Shown here: in pieces, positions 45,687 to 56,467 of the stretch | How the letters are laid out: every line of letters begins with the position of its first letter | Numbering within the stretch: the stretch's first letter is position 1 | NCBI RefSeq assembly: GCF_000243415.2 | Contig: NZ_KI912270.1 | Span: forward strand, 5,909,837 to 5,973,836 | Source: Mycolicibacterium tusciae JS617 | GTDB lineage: Bacteria; Actinomycetota; Actinomycetes; Mycobacteriales; Mycobacteriaceae | Reading direction: 5' to 3' | DNA: 64,000 nucleotides | Position numbers and translations under genes: made by a program | Notes under the pieces: generated by a model | The model's database searches: none | What the model was told of the DNA's origin: nothing | The model's input: only the letters and a program-made list of their open reading frames with translations

Positions 45687-46694
45687 GTGAGACGGTATCG
45701 AGCGGTCGGCGCTCTCGGCGCAATTCTGTTGGTGGTGGCCGGTTGTGGCGGTCAACGTGGCGGCGAAAACGGGGCGGCGGCCACCGAGCCGACGTCATGC
45801 GAAGTCACGACTGACGCCAGGCTGAGTATCGCGACGGGCAACACGACCGGGGTTTACTACGCCCTCGGCGGCGCCTACGCCGAGGCGATCAATCAGCAGA
45901 CCGACGGCACGCTGAAGGCCACTGCCGCCGAGACGTCGGCGTCGCTGCAGAACATCCAGCAGCTCGTGGCGGGCACCCATGAGGTGGCGTTCTCCCTTGC
46001 CGACACCGCGGCCGACGCGGTCAACGGCATGGCGGCCTTCGACGGGAATCAACCCATCGCCGCGCTGACCCGGCTCTATGACAACTACACCCAGGTGATC
46101 GTGCGCAGTGACGCGGGCATCAACTCAATCCTCGACATGCGCGGCAAGCGGGTGTCCACCGGTTCGCCCAACTCCGGCACCGAGGTCATCGCCAACCGCA
46201 TGCTTGAGGCCGCCGGTCTGAACCCGAACACCGATGTCGCCGCGCAGCGCACCGAACTCGGCAAGACAGTCGAAGGCATGAAGGACGGTTCGATCGATGC
46301 GATGTTCTGGTCGGGTGGCCTGCCGACCGGTGGGATCACCGACCTGTTCGTCAGCCAGCGCGACAACGTCAAGTTCATCGACGTGACGCCGACCCTGCCG
46401 AAGCTGCAGAACATCAACCCGATCTACGAGGAAGGAGTCATCCCGGCGAGTACGTATCAGACTCCCGCCGACGTGCCGACCGTCGTGGTGCCCAATGTGC
46501 TTCTGGTCAAAAACGATATGGACGGCAACACCGCCTGCGTGCTGACCAAGGCACTGTTCGAGCACAAGGAAGATCTGGTCAAAGTCAACAAGGCAGCCGA
46601 CGGTATCTCACTGGACACCGCCCGCGAGACCATGCCCGTCCCGCTGCATCCTGGTGCCAAGCGGGCCCTCGACGATCTCGGCGCGGCGAACTGA
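45687..46694 (+). CDS. TAXI-family TRAP transporter solute-binding lipoprotein
   Basis: A 335-residue protein with a lipoprotein signal (RRYRAVGALGAILLVVAGC; Cys near residue 20). The TAXI-type binding domain follows: LSIATGNTTGVYYALGGAYAEAIN, QNIQQLVAGTHEVAFSLADTAADAV, and MRGKRVSTGSPNSGTEVIANRMLEAAGL. Such proteins deliver carboxylates or similar solutes to a fused TRAP permease, encoded next. The GTG at 45687 was chosen because it gives a complete lipoprotein signal. It follows the second SDR gene by 58 bases with no visible terminator, so it may share the KstR2 promoter. Confidence 0.88.
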   Translation: MRRYRAVGALGAILLVVAGCGGQRGGENGAAATEPTSCEVTTDARLSIATGNTTGVYYALGGAYAEAINQQTDGTLKATAAETSASLQNIQQLVAGTHEVAFSLADTAADAVNGMAAFDGNQPIAALTRLYDNYTQVIVRSDAGINSILDMRGKRVSTGSPNSGTEVIANRMLEAAGLNPNTDVAAQRTELGKTVEGMKDGSIDAMFWSGGLPTGGITDLFVSQRDNVKFIDVTPTLPKLQNINPIYEEGVIPASTYQTPADVPTVVVPNVLLVKNDMDGNTACVLTKALFEHKEDLVKVNKAADGISLDTARETMPVPLHPGAKRALDDLGAAN

Positions 46695-46719
46695 CTGCAG
46701 ACGTCAGCGGGGACTCCCG

Positions 46720-46738
46720 GGCGAGCGAAGCGACGGGA
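46720..46738 (+). repeat. Dispersed 19-bp repeat, copy 1
   Basis: GGCGAGCGAAGCGACGGGA occurs here and, identical, at 54251-54269. The two copies are read in different frames where they overlap coding sequence, so similarity is at DNA level. Both lie at gene junctions. Confidence 0.6.
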
Positions 46739-46801
46739 CAAACCACCGCCTACGAGGACGAGAAGCCGGCCAGGCAGCTCACCGGCTGGCTGCATCACCT
46801 G

Positions 46802-48772
46802 GTGACCGTCGGTTGTTTCCTGATCGGGCTGTTCGCGCTGTATCAGGTCTTCTTCCCCCTCGCGCAGGGCAACCAGGTTTCGCTGATCCTGTTCCTGGCG
46901 GCGGTCCTTCCGCTGACGCTGCTGTGCTACCGATCCGGTGTGCGGCTTCGCCGCCGGAAGGCGGAAACACCGAGCGAGGCGCCGCGGCAGAGTCCGACGC
47001 TGTTCGACTGGCTGTTGGCCGCAGCGGCACTTGTGGCGTGCCTGTACCCCGTGCTGCCGTTCCAAATCGGCGATGGCGGTGGGGGATTCAACGAATTCCT
47101 CAGCAGGCAGAGCGCACCCGCGGTGGTGGACGTGATCGTCGGCACGATCGTCGTGCTGCTGGTCCTGGAGGCCTGCCGGCGCACCACGGGTGCGGCGTTG
47201 CCGATCGTGTGCCTGCTTGCGCTCGGCTACGCCTACTACGGCGGATACCTGCCCCAGGGTGCGGCGATCGCGCACGCCGGAGTCGACTGGGTGCAGATTG
47301 TCAGCGCGTCGTTCATGCAGTCGACGGGCCTGTACGGAGTGCCGCTCGACGTCGCGGCGACCTACATCGTGTTGTTCACCATCTATGGGGCGGTACTCGA
47401 GGCGTCCGGTGCCAGCAAGTTCTTCATCGATCTTTCGTTCTCCGCATTCCGCTCCTCCCGTGCCGCACCCGGGCGGACGGTGACGTTGGCCGGATTCCTG
47501 ATGGGCAGCGTGTCCGGGTCAGGGACGGCGACGACGGTCAGCCTGGGGTCGGTGACGTGGCCGGTGTTGCGTCGCGCCGGCTACCCGAGTGAGAACGCCG
47601 GCGGCATGCTGGCCGCGGCGGGGATCGGTGCGATCCTGTCGCCGCCGACACTCGGGGCCGCGGCGTTCATCATCGCCGAATACCTCGGGGTGCCGTACCT
47701 GACCGTCCTGGTGTGGGCGGTGGTCCCGACCATCCTGTACTACCTGGGCATCCTGCTGGCCGTCGAGATCGACGCGCGGCGGTACGGCACGCGCGAGGTC
47801 GACGTCCACGCACAGTCCTTCTGGCGGCTACTCGGGAGATTCGGGTACCACCTCATCTCGCTGGTGATGATCGTCGTGTTCCTCGCGATGGACGTGTCTG
47901 CGATGCGCGCGGTCGTCTACGCCATCGCCGTTCAGATCGTGCTGTCGTACCTCGATCGCGAACACCGCCTCACCCCGGTGCGGCTCTACCGTGCGTTGGC
48001 CACCGGGGTGCGCGGCGTGCTTTCGGTGGCGGCGGTGTGTGCGGCCGCGGGCGTCGTCGCGGCGATGATCACCCGCACGGGACTCGGCCTGCAACTGAAC
48101 TCGATACTGGTGAACACCGCCCGGTTGATCTCTGAAAACCCAACGGTGGTCTTGATTTTCACGGCGATATTCGCGGCCTTGGCGGTCTCGGTGCTTGGGC
48201 TGGCCGTGCCGGTCACCGCGTCGTTCGTGATCAGCTGGGTGATTGTGGGTCCAGCGCTGCAGGATCTCGGCGTCGCTGCGCCCGCGGTGGCGATGTTTGT
48301 CTTCTATTTCGCAGTGCTCTCCGAAGTCACGCCGCCGACGGCCCTGGCGTCGGTCGCGGCCTCGGCGATCACCGGCGGACGCGTGATTCCCACGATGATG
48401 CAGACGTGGAAGTACACGCTGCCGGCATTCCTCGTGCCGTTCGCGTTCGTCCTGACCGACAACGGGCAGGGTCTGCTCGGATTGCGGTCATTGGCCGACA
48501 TGCTGTGGACCGGCGCGGTCGGCGCGCTGGCGGTCGCCGCGCTGGCCGTCGTCACCGGTGGATGGATGATCCGCAGGGCGGGCTGGCCCGAGCGGGTGCT
48601 GTGCATACCGGCGTCGGCGTTGCTGCTCTATCTGAGCCCGGTGACGATCGCCGTCGGAGCCGGCCTGCTCGCGGTGGCGGCGGCGGTGAACGTGATCATG
48701 GCTCGCAGACGACCATCGGAATCACCCGATCAGCCGCCTGGCGATATCCTCGATACGGCGGGTACATCCTGA
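46802..48772 (+). CDS. Fused TRAP transporter permease (4TM/12TM, DctQ-DctM type)
   Basis: The 656-residue polytopic protein combines the small and large TRAP membrane subunits. Signatures include LSRQSAP-like FNEFLSRQSAPAVVD, ASFMQSTGLYGVPLDVAATYIVLF, MGSVSGSGTATTVSLGSVTWPVL, and SPPTLGAAAFIIAEYLGVPYL. It uses an ion gradient and the TAXI binding protein. The GTG at 46802 probably truncates the N-terminus: conserved-looking sequence (ARQLTGWLHHL) continues upstream in frame to a CTG at 46691 that overlaps the binding-protein stop as CTGA. The last 77 bases are antisense to the end of the Ddn-like gene. Confidence 0.87.
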   Translation: MTVGCFLIGLFALYQVFFPLAQGNQVSLILFLAAVLPLTLLCYRSGVRLRRRKAETPSEAPRQSPTLFDWLLAAAALVACLYPVLPFQIGDGGGGFNEFLSRQSAPAVVDVIVGTIVVLLVLEACRRTTGAALPIVCLLALGYAYYGGYLPQGAAIAHAGVDWVQIVSASFMQSTGLYGVPLDVAATYIVLFTIYGAVLEASGASKFFIDLSFSAFRSSRAAPGRTVTLAGFLMGSVSGSGTATTVSLGSVTWPVLRRAGYPSENAGGMLAAAGIGAILSPPTLGAAAFIIAEYLGVPYLTVLVWAVVPTILYYLGILLAVEIDARRYGTREVDVHAQSFWRLLGRFGYHLISLVMIVVFLAMDVSAMRAVVYAIAVQIVLSYLDREHRLTPVRLYRALATGVRGVLSVAAVCAAAGVVAAMITRTGLGLQLNSILVNTARLISENPTVVLIFTAIFAALAVSVLGLAVPVTASFVISWVIVGPALQDLGVAAPAVAMFVFYFAVLSEVTPPTALASVAASAITGGRVIPTMMQTWKYTLPAFLVPFAFVLTDNGQGLLGLRSLADMLWTGAVGALAVAALAVVTGGWMIRRAGWPERVLCIPASALLLYLSPVTIAVGAGLLAVAAAVNVIMARRRPSESPDQPPGDILDTAGTS

Positions 48773-49139
48773 TCAGCCTGGGCCAGTAGCGCTTTCGCTC
48801 GTCCTCGGTAGCGTCCCTGGCCCTGAGATCGAGATGTCGGGAGCGAATCTGCACGTGCACATCGGGATTCGACTGGAGGTTGAGATACCACGCCGGATCG
48901 GCGTCACGTCCGCCGAAGGACGCGGGCAGGATCACCCGGTCGCCATCGTCCAGATACAGCGTCGGAGTGGTGCGCGGACGGCCGGATTTGCGCCCCGTCG
49001 TGGTGATCAACGCCGCCGGAAACCACAACAGTCGAGAGCCGATCAGCCCGTTGGTGCGCTGATAGATCCCAATGTGCGCGCGGGCGAAGTACTTCATCGC
49101 CAACTTGAGTGGCCGAGAGTTGCGGATAGCGCCTGCCAT
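48696..49139 (-). CDS. Ddn-like F420-dependent nitroreductase/quinone reductase family protein, paralogue 1
   Basis: A 147-residue split-barrel protein of the deazaflavin-dependent Ddn family. Family segments are ALITTTGRKSGRPRTTPTLYL, VILPASFGGRDADPAWYLNLQSNPDV, and LRARDATEDERKRYWPRLIRMYP. In M. tuberculosis Ddn (Rv3547) occupies the same place by fadA5 and reduces quinones, and also nitroimidazole prodrugs, with F420H2. It is last in the leftward fadA5 operon. Its 3' end overlaps the convergent TRAP permease gene by 77 bases. Confidence 0.87.
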   Translation of the reverse strand: MAGAIRNSRPLKLAMKYFARAHIGIYQRTNGLIGSRLLWFPAALITTTGRKSGRPRTTPTLYLDDGDRVILPASFGGRDADPAWYLNLQSNPDVHVQIRSRHLDLRARDATEDERKRYWPRLIRMYPPYRGYRQAADRVIPMVVCEP

Positions 49140-49148
49140 ACCGCGTAT

Positions 49149-50278
<1,130 letters not shown>

Positions 50279-50667
50279 CTAGGATGCGGTCACAAACGGG
50301 CGAATCCCTGCTCGGATGTGGTGGATCAGGCCGTCGGCGGGGATCTGGAACGTCTCGTCGATGTGGGCGCCGACCTTGCGTCCCAGCAGCGACGGTTTGG
50401 TCACGAGGTCGAACTTCGCGCGGATGGTTTCGCCGTCGACGACGGTGAACTCCGGCACCGTCGTCGCCTGGATTACCCTGTACTGCAAGCCGCGATTCAG
50501 GCTGCGGCGCAGGTGATCTCCCGAGAATCCGGTCTTCAGTCCGACCTCGATGCGGGTGCATCCAGGCGCGAACGGAACCTTGTCCGCGTCATGGCTGACC
50601 AGCGCGTCGATGTAGGCCTGCGCGGCCGCGATGCGCTCGGCTTCGGTGACTGCGGGAGCCGAGGACA

Positions 50668-50668
<1 letters not shown>
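50279..50668 (-). CDS. SnoaL/NTF2-like small protein
   Basis: A 129-residue protein with an N-terminal helix pair EAERIAAAQAYIDALVSHDADKVPFAP followed by strands (TVVDGETIRAKFDLV, GAHIDETFQI, GLIHHIRAGIRPF), the pattern of NTF2-like folds. Such folds include ketosteroid-isomerase-like enzymes and binding proteins. The conserved Asp positions of a true isomerase cannot be confirmed. The ATG overlaps the fadA5 stop (TGATG), so it is co-translated with fadA5 and KstR-controlled. A steroid or sterol-CoA ligand is an attractive but unproven guess. Confidence 0.75.
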
Positions 50669-51852
<1,184 letters not shown>

Positions 51853-51853
51853 C

Positions 51854-51867
51854 TAGAACACGTTTCA
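51854..51867. promoter_or_regulatory. KstR operator on the fadA5 side
   Basis: TAGAACACGTTTCA fits TnnAACnnGTTnnA exactly. It lies only 10 bases upstream of the fadA5 ATG, so it probably overlaps the transcription start. Confidence 0.92.
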
Positions 51868-51932
51868 TTACTCTGACAAGCGAGGATGGTGACCTGCCTT
51901 TTATCTGCACAGAAGGCATGTTTTACTGGCAC

Positions 51933-51946
51933 TAGAACACGTTGCA
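51933..51946. promoter_or_regulatory. KstR operator on the cyp125 side
   Basis: TAGAACACGTTGCA fits TnnAACnnGTTnnA exactly. It ends 26 bases before the cyp125 ATG. Together with 51854-51867 it gives each divergent operon its own box. Confidence 0.92.
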
Positions 51947-51972
51947 ATTTGTGTTGTGAAGGAGCCCACCAC

Positions 51973-53226
51973 ATGCCACCCACCAAGATCCCAGCCGACT
52001 TCGACTTCCTCGACCCCGACGTCAACCTCGCCGGGCTGCCCGTAGAAGAGCTAGCGGTGCTGCGCGAGGCTGAACCCATCCACTGGGTCGACATTCCCGG
52101 CGGCACCGGCGGCTTCGAGGACAAGGGCTACTGGCTGGTGACCAAGCACGCCGACGTCAAAGAGGTCTCGCGGCGCAGCGACGTCTTTTCCAGCTGGCTG
52201 AACGGGGCAATCCCGACCTGGCCCAAGGAGATGACGCGCGAGAACGTCGAACTGCAGCGCAGCGTCATGCTCAACATGGACGCGCCGCACCACACCCGGC
52301 TGCGCAAGATCATCTCCCGCGGCTTCACGCCGCGCGCCATCGGACGCCTCGAAGACGAGCTCGCGCAGCGGGCGCAGAACATCGCCAAGACCGCCGCGGC
52401 CCAAGGCTCCGGCGACTTCGTCGAACAGGTCAGCTGTGAGCTGCCATTGCAGGCCATCGCCGGACTGCTCGGTGTGCCGCAGGACGACCGCGACAAGCTG
52501 TTCCGCTGGTCCAACGAAATGACCGGCGGCGAGGACCCCGAGTTCGCCGACGTCGATCCGGCGCAGTCGTCGATGGAACTGATCATGTACGCGATGGCCA
52601 TGGCCGACGAGCGGAGCAAGAACCCGACCGAGGACATCGTCACAGCACTGATCGAGGCCGACATCGACGGTGAGAAGCTCTCCGACGACGAGTTCGGCTT
52701 CTTCGTGATCATGCTCGCCGTCGCAGGCAACGAGACCACGCGCAACTCGATCACGCACGGAATGATCGCGTTCTCGCAGAACCCCGAACAGTGGGAGCTG
52801 TACAAGAGGGAACGTCCGTCGACCGCGGCCGACGAGATCATCCGTTGGGCCACTCCGGTTTCGGCGTTCCAGCGCACCGCCCACGAGGACGTCGAGCTCG
52901 GCGGGGTGACGATCAAGAAGGGTCAGCGCGCCGTGATGTCCTACCGCTCGGCCAATTTCGACTCTGAGGTCTTCGATGACCCGCATACCTTCAACATCCT
53001 GCGCGATCCGAATCCGCACGTCGGGTTCGGTGGCTCCGGTGCCCACTACTGCATCGGCGCGAACCTGGCCCGTATGACGATCAACCTGATCTTCAACGCC
53101 GTCGCCGATCACATGCCAGACATCAAGGGAATCAGTGAGCCCGAGCGGCTACGGTCTGGTTGGCTCAACGGCATCAAGCACTGGCAGGTCGACTACTCGG
53201 GCAAGGGCGCAGCCGCGGCCCAATAG
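51973..53226 (+). CDS. cyp125: Cyp125, cholest-4-en-3-one 26(27)-monooxygenase
   Basis: This cytochrome P450 oxidises the terminal methyl of the cholesterol side chain to the carboxylic acid, the first side-chain step. The 417-residue protein has an I-helix AVAGNETTRNSITHG, in which GNETT replaces the usual GxDTT as in other Cyp125 proteins. The ExxR motif is in DEIIRW with the following conserved arginines, and the heme loop FGGSGAHYCIGANLA has Cys360. The ATG at 51973 follows AAGGAGCCC. An upstream in-frame ATG would start inside the KstR box region and is rejected. First gene of the rightward operon. Confidence 0.95.
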   Translation: MPPTKIPADFDFLDPDVNLAGLPVEELAVLREAEPIHWVDIPGGTGGFEDKGYWLVTKHADVKEVSRRSDVFSSWLNGAIPTWPKEMTRENVELQRSVMLNMDAPHHTRLRKIISRGFTPRAIGRLEDELAQRAQNIAKTAAAQGSGDFVEQVSCELPLQAIAGLLGVPQDDRDKLFRWSNEMTGGEDPEFADVDPAQSSMELIMYAMAMADERSKNPTEDIVTALIEADIDGEKLSDDEFGFFVIMLAVAGNETTRNSITHGMIAFSQNPEQWELYKRERPSTAADEIIRWATPVSAFQRTAHEDVELGGVTIKKGQRAVMSYRSANFDSEVFDDPHTFNILRDPNPHVGFGGSGAHYCIGANLARMTINLIFNAVADHMPDIKGISEPERLRSGWLNGIKHWQVDYSGKGAAAAQ

Positions 53227-53248
53227 CCGTTTTAACTAGGAGGATTCG

Positions 53249-54274
53249 GTGGACTTCAGTCCAGACGAAGGGCAGCAGGCTGTCGCCGATGTGGTGACAT
53301 CCGCGCTCGGCCGGGACAACAGCTGGGACGCAGTCGTGTCCGGCGGTGTCACGGCCTTCGGGGTGCCCGACCGCCTTGGCGGCGACGGCCTCGGCCTCGC
53401 CGAAGTGGGCACGGCCCTGATCGAGATCGGCAGGCACGGCACCATCAGCCCGGCGCTGGCGACTCTTGGCCTCGGGCTGATCCCACTGCTTGACCTGGCG
53501 TCCGACGAACAGCAGGACCGCTACCTCGCCGGGGTGCCGAAAGGCTCGGTGCTCACCGCGGCGCTCAACGAGCCCGGTGCACCGCTTTCCGATCGTCCCG
53601 CAACTGTCCTTTCAGACGGCAAGCTCAACGGCGTCAAGGTCGCGGTTCCCTATGCGGAACAAGCGGATTGGCTGATCGTGACGGCCGGCGACGCGGTCGC
53701 GGTGGTCTCACCGAAGGCCGACGGGGTGCAGCTGGTCAAGACACCCACCGCGAATCACGGCGACGAGTACTCGGTGACGTTTACCGATACAGAGGTTGAC
53801 GGCGTGCTCGACGGCGCTGCGCCGCGACGGATGAATCAGCTCGCGCTGGCGGCTATCGGGGCGTTCGCGTCGGGTCTGGTCGCGGGGGCCCTTCGGCTTA
53901 CCGCGGACTACGTCGCCAACCGTGAGCAGTTCGGCAAGCCGCTGTCCACCTTCCAGACCGTCGCCGCGCAGCTTGCCGAGGTCTATATCGCCTCTCGCAC
54001 ACTGTCATTGGCCGCGAACTCGGTGTTGTGGCGGCTAGCCGAGGGGTTGGACGCGGACGAGGACATCGACATCCTCGGCTACTGGCTGGCCTCCCAAGCG
54101 CCGCCGGTGATGCAGCTCTGCCACCATCTGCACGGTGGGATGGGCATGGATATCGACTATCCGATGGACCGCTACTACTCGAGCATCAAGGATCTGACTC
54201 GGCTGGTTGGCGGGCCGTCGCACCGACTCGACTTGGTGGGAGCCGGACTAGGCGAGCGAAGCGACGGGAGATAG
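53249..54274 (+). CDS. fadE28: FadE28 (ChsE1), acyl-CoA dehydrogenase subunit for the C3 side chain
   Basis: A 341-residue short acyl-CoA dehydrogenase subunit. It has FGVPDRLGGDGLGLAEVGTALIEIG, the FAD segment REQFGKPLSTFQTVAAQLAEVY and HHLHGGMGMDIDYPMDRYYSSIK. In M. tuberculosis FadE28 and FadE29 form an alpha2beta2 enzyme that dehydrogenates 3-oxo-pregnene-carboxyl-CoA. The start is GTG behind AGGAGGATTC. The C-terminal GERSDGR is encoded by a dispersed 19-bp repeat, so the tail is probably not under protein-level selection. Confidence 0.92.
   Translation: MDFSPDEGQQAVADVVTSALGRDNSWDAVVSGGVTAFGVPDRLGGDGLGLAEVGTALIEIGRHGTISPALATLGLGLIPLLDLASDEQQDRYLAGVPKGSVLTAALNEPGAPLSDRPATVLSDGKLNGVKVAVPYAEQADWLIVTAGDAVAVVSPKADGVQLVKTPTANHGDEYSVTFTDTEVDGVLDGAAPRRMNQLALAAIGAFASGLVAGALRLTADYVANREQFGKPLSTFQTVAAQLAEVYIASRTLSLAANSVLWRLAEGLDADEDIDILGYWLASQAPPVMQLCHHLHGGMGMDIDYPMDRYYSSIKDLTRLVGGPSHRLDLVGAGLGERSDGR
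54251..54269 (+). repeat. Dispersed 19-bp repeat, copy 2 (fadE28-fadE29 junction)
   Basis: GGCGAGCGAAGCGACGGGA, identical to 46720-46738, encodes the fadE28 C-terminus and supplies GGGAG-like ribosome-site bases for fadE29. Confidence 0.6.
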
Positions 54275-54276
54275 CG

Positions 54277-55440
54277 ATGTACATAGAACTGACCCCGGAG
54301 CAGCGGCAGCTTCAAGCCGAACTGCGGCAATACTTTTCGAACCTCATCTCCCCGGACGAATACAAGGAGATGGAAGCAGACCGGCACGGCAAGGCCTACC
54401 GCGCGATCATCAAGCGGATGGGCTCCGACGGGAAACTCGGTGTCGGCTGGCCGAAGGAATTCGGCGGGCACGGCTTCGGCCCCATCGAGCAGTCGATCTT
54501 CGTGAACGAGGCGCACCGTGCCGACGTGCCATTGCCCGCCGTCACCCTGCAGACCGTGGGACCGACGCTCCAGCAGTACGGCACTGACCTCCAGAAGAAG
54601 AAGTTCCTGCCGGGAATCCTCGCCGGTGAGGTGCATTTCGCGATCGGCTACACCGAGCCGGAGGCAGGCACTGACCTCGCATCGCTGCGCACGTCCGCGG
54701 TCAAGCAGGGCGACGAGTACATCGTCAACGGCCAGAAGGTGTTCACCACCGGAGGCCATGATGCCGACTACGTCTGGCTGGCGTGCCGCACCGATCCGGA
54801 AGCCGCCAAGCACAAAGGCATTTCGATGCTGATCGTCGACACCAAGGACCCCGGCTACTCGTGGACACCGATGATCCTGTCCGACGGCGCGCACCACACG
54901 AACGCCACGTACTACAACGACGTGCGGGTTCCCGCCGAGATGCTGGTCGGCGAGGAGAACGCCGGGTGGCGCCTGATCACCACCCAGCTCAACAACGAGC
55001 GTGTGATGCTCGGTCCCGCAGGCCGTTTCGCCGCACTCTACGACCGCATCCACACGTGGGCGTCCAAGCCGGGAAGCAACGGCGACACCCCGCTGGACCA
55101 CGACGACGTGAAGCGCTCGCTCGGCGAGCTGAAGGCCATGTGGCGGATCAACGAACTGCTGAACTGGCAGGTCGCCGCCTCCGGCGAGACCATCGACGTC
55201 GCCGACGCCGCCGCCACCAAGGTGTTCGGCACCGAGCGCATCCAGTACGCCGGTCGCCTCGCCGAGGAGATCGTCGGCAAGTACGGCAACCCGGCGGATG
55301 CGGACACCGCCGAACTGCTCGAGTGGCTGGACTCGCAAACCAAACGCAATCTGGTGATCACGTTCGGCGGAGGTGTCAACGAAGTGATGCGAGAGATGAT
55401 CGCGGCGGCAGGACTGAAGGTTCCGAGGGTCCCGCGATGA
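54277..55440 (+). CDS. fadE29: FadE29 (ChsE2), acyl-CoA dehydrogenase subunit for the C3 side chain
   Basis: A 387-residue full-length acyl-CoA dehydrogenase and the likely catalytic subunit of the FadE28-FadE29 pair. It shows LGVGWPKEFGGHGFGPIEQ, VHFAIGYTEPEAGTDLASLRTSAV, NGQKVFTTGGHDADYVWLACRTDP, and the C-terminal VITFGGGVNEVMREMIAAAGLKVPR. The ATG at 54277 lies 2 bases after the fadE28 stop, fitting co-translation of a heteromer. Confidence 0.92.
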   Translation: MYIELTPEQRQLQAELRQYFSNLISPDEYKEMEADRHGKAYRAIIKRMGSDGKLGVGWPKEFGGHGFGPIEQSIFVNEAHRADVPLPAVTLQTVGPTLQQYGTDLQKKKFLPGILAGEVHFAIGYTEPEAGTDLASLRTSAVKQGDEYIVNGQKVFTTGGHDADYVWLACRTDPEAAKHKGISMLIVDTKDPGYSWTPMILSDGAHHTNATYYNDVRVPAEMLVGEENAGWRLITTQLNNERVMLGPAGRFAALYDRIHTWASKPGSNGDTPLDHDDVKRSLGELKAMWRINELLNWQVAASGETIDVADAAATKVFGTERIQYAGRLAEEIVGKYGNPADADTAELLEWLDSQTKRNLVITFGGGVNEVMREMIAAAGLKVPRVPR

Positions 55441-55457
55441 GCGCTCGCGCGAAGAGC
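55439..55457 (+). repeat. Dispersed intercistronic repeat, copy 3 (fadE29-chsH2 junction)
   Basis: GAGCGCTCGCGCGAAGAGC begins within the fadE29 stop codon and ends 11 bases before the chsH2 GTG. It matches copies at 11378 and 25195 at 16-17 of 19 positions. Confidence 0.65.
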
Positions 55458-55468
55458 AAAGGACCACG

Positions 55469-56467
55469 GTGAGTGCGGTCGAGGACCTCACGGCGGCTGC
55501 CGAGCGGGTCAAGGCCGAGGGCAAGAGCAAGCCGAGGGTTGCCCGTCACCCGGTGAACCAACCGATGATCGACCACTGGCTCGATGCGATGGGGGACGAG
55601 AACCCCATTTATGTCGACGAGGCAGCAGCCAAGGCGGCGGGCCATCCCGGCACCGTCGCTCCGCCCGCGATGATTCAGGTCTGGACCATGCTGGGGTTGG
55701 GCGGCAACCGGCCAGACGATGATCCATTGGGCAAGATCCTCGGCCTGTTCGACGACGCTGGCTACATCGGCGTCGTCGCGACCAACTGCGAGCAGACCTA
55801 TCACCGCTACCTGCGTCCCGGCGAACAGGTTAGCGTCGCAGCTGAGCTGACCGACGTCGTCGGCCCCAAGCGGACCGCGCTGGGCGAGGGCTTCTTCATC
55901 ACACAGAAGATCTCGTGGACTGTCGGCGATGACGTGGAAGAGCCCGTCGCCGAAATGATGTGGCGCATCATGAAATTCAGGCCTTTGGAAGCAGACACAG
56001 GGCAGGACTCCGTATCTTCATCGTCCGTCCCCGACGACCTCGACGCGGACACGATGATGCGACCCGCATCGTCACGTGACACGAAGTTCTTCTGGGACGG
56101 TGTCGACGCGCACGAACTGCGGATCCAGAAGCGCGGCGACGGAACGCTTCAGCATCCGCCGGTGCCCGCACTCTGGCAGGACAAAGAGGTACCGACCGAT
56201 TATGTCGTCGCGTCAGGCGAGGGCACGGTGTTCAGCTTCGTGGTGCACCACGCACCGAAGGTGCCCGGTCGCACCCTTCCGTTCGTCATCGCGCTCGTCG
56301 AGCTTGAGGAGGGGGTGCGGATGCTCGGCGAGCTCCGCAATATCGACCCCGCGAGCGTCGAGATCGGATTGCCGGTTCGCGCAATGTATATCGACTTTCC
56401 TGAAGGTGATTCAGGGCCGGCCTGGACCAACTACGCATGGGAGCCCAGCAAGGAGGCCGGAGCATGA
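55469..56467 (+). CDS. chsH2: ChsH2, MaoC-like hydratase subunit with C-terminal DUF35 domain
   Basis: A 332-residue two-domain protein, homologous to Rv3542c. The N-terminal hot-dog (MaoC-like) domain (about 1-175) contains DHWLDAMGDENPIYVDEAAAKAAGHPGTVAPPAMI. The C-terminal DUF35 part (about 195-332) has FFWDGVDAHELRIQKRGDGTLQHPP and an OB-fold with GEGTVFSFVVHHA. With ChsH1 it hydrates the enoyl-CoA made by FadE28/29. The DUF35 domain docks the aldolase Ltp2. The GTG start at 55469 follows a dispersed repeat and GCAAAGGACC. Stop overlaps chsH1 (ATGA). Confidence 0.93.
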   Translation: MSAVEDLTAAAERVKAEGKSKPRVARHPVNQPMIDHWLDAMGDENPIYVDEAAAKAAGHPGTVAPPAMIQVWTMLGLGGNRPDDDPLGKILGLFDDAGYIGVVATNCEQTYHRYLRPGEQVSVAAELTDVVGPKRTALGEGFFITQKISWTVGDDVEEPVAEMMWRIMKFRPLEADTGQDSVSSSSVPDDLDADTMMRPASSRDTKFFWDGVDAHELRIQKRGDGTLQHPPVPALWQDKEVPTDYVVASGEGTVFSFVVHHAPKVPGRTLPFVIALVELEEGVRMLGELRNIDPASVEIGLPVRAMYIDFPEGDSGPAWTNYAWEPSKEAGA

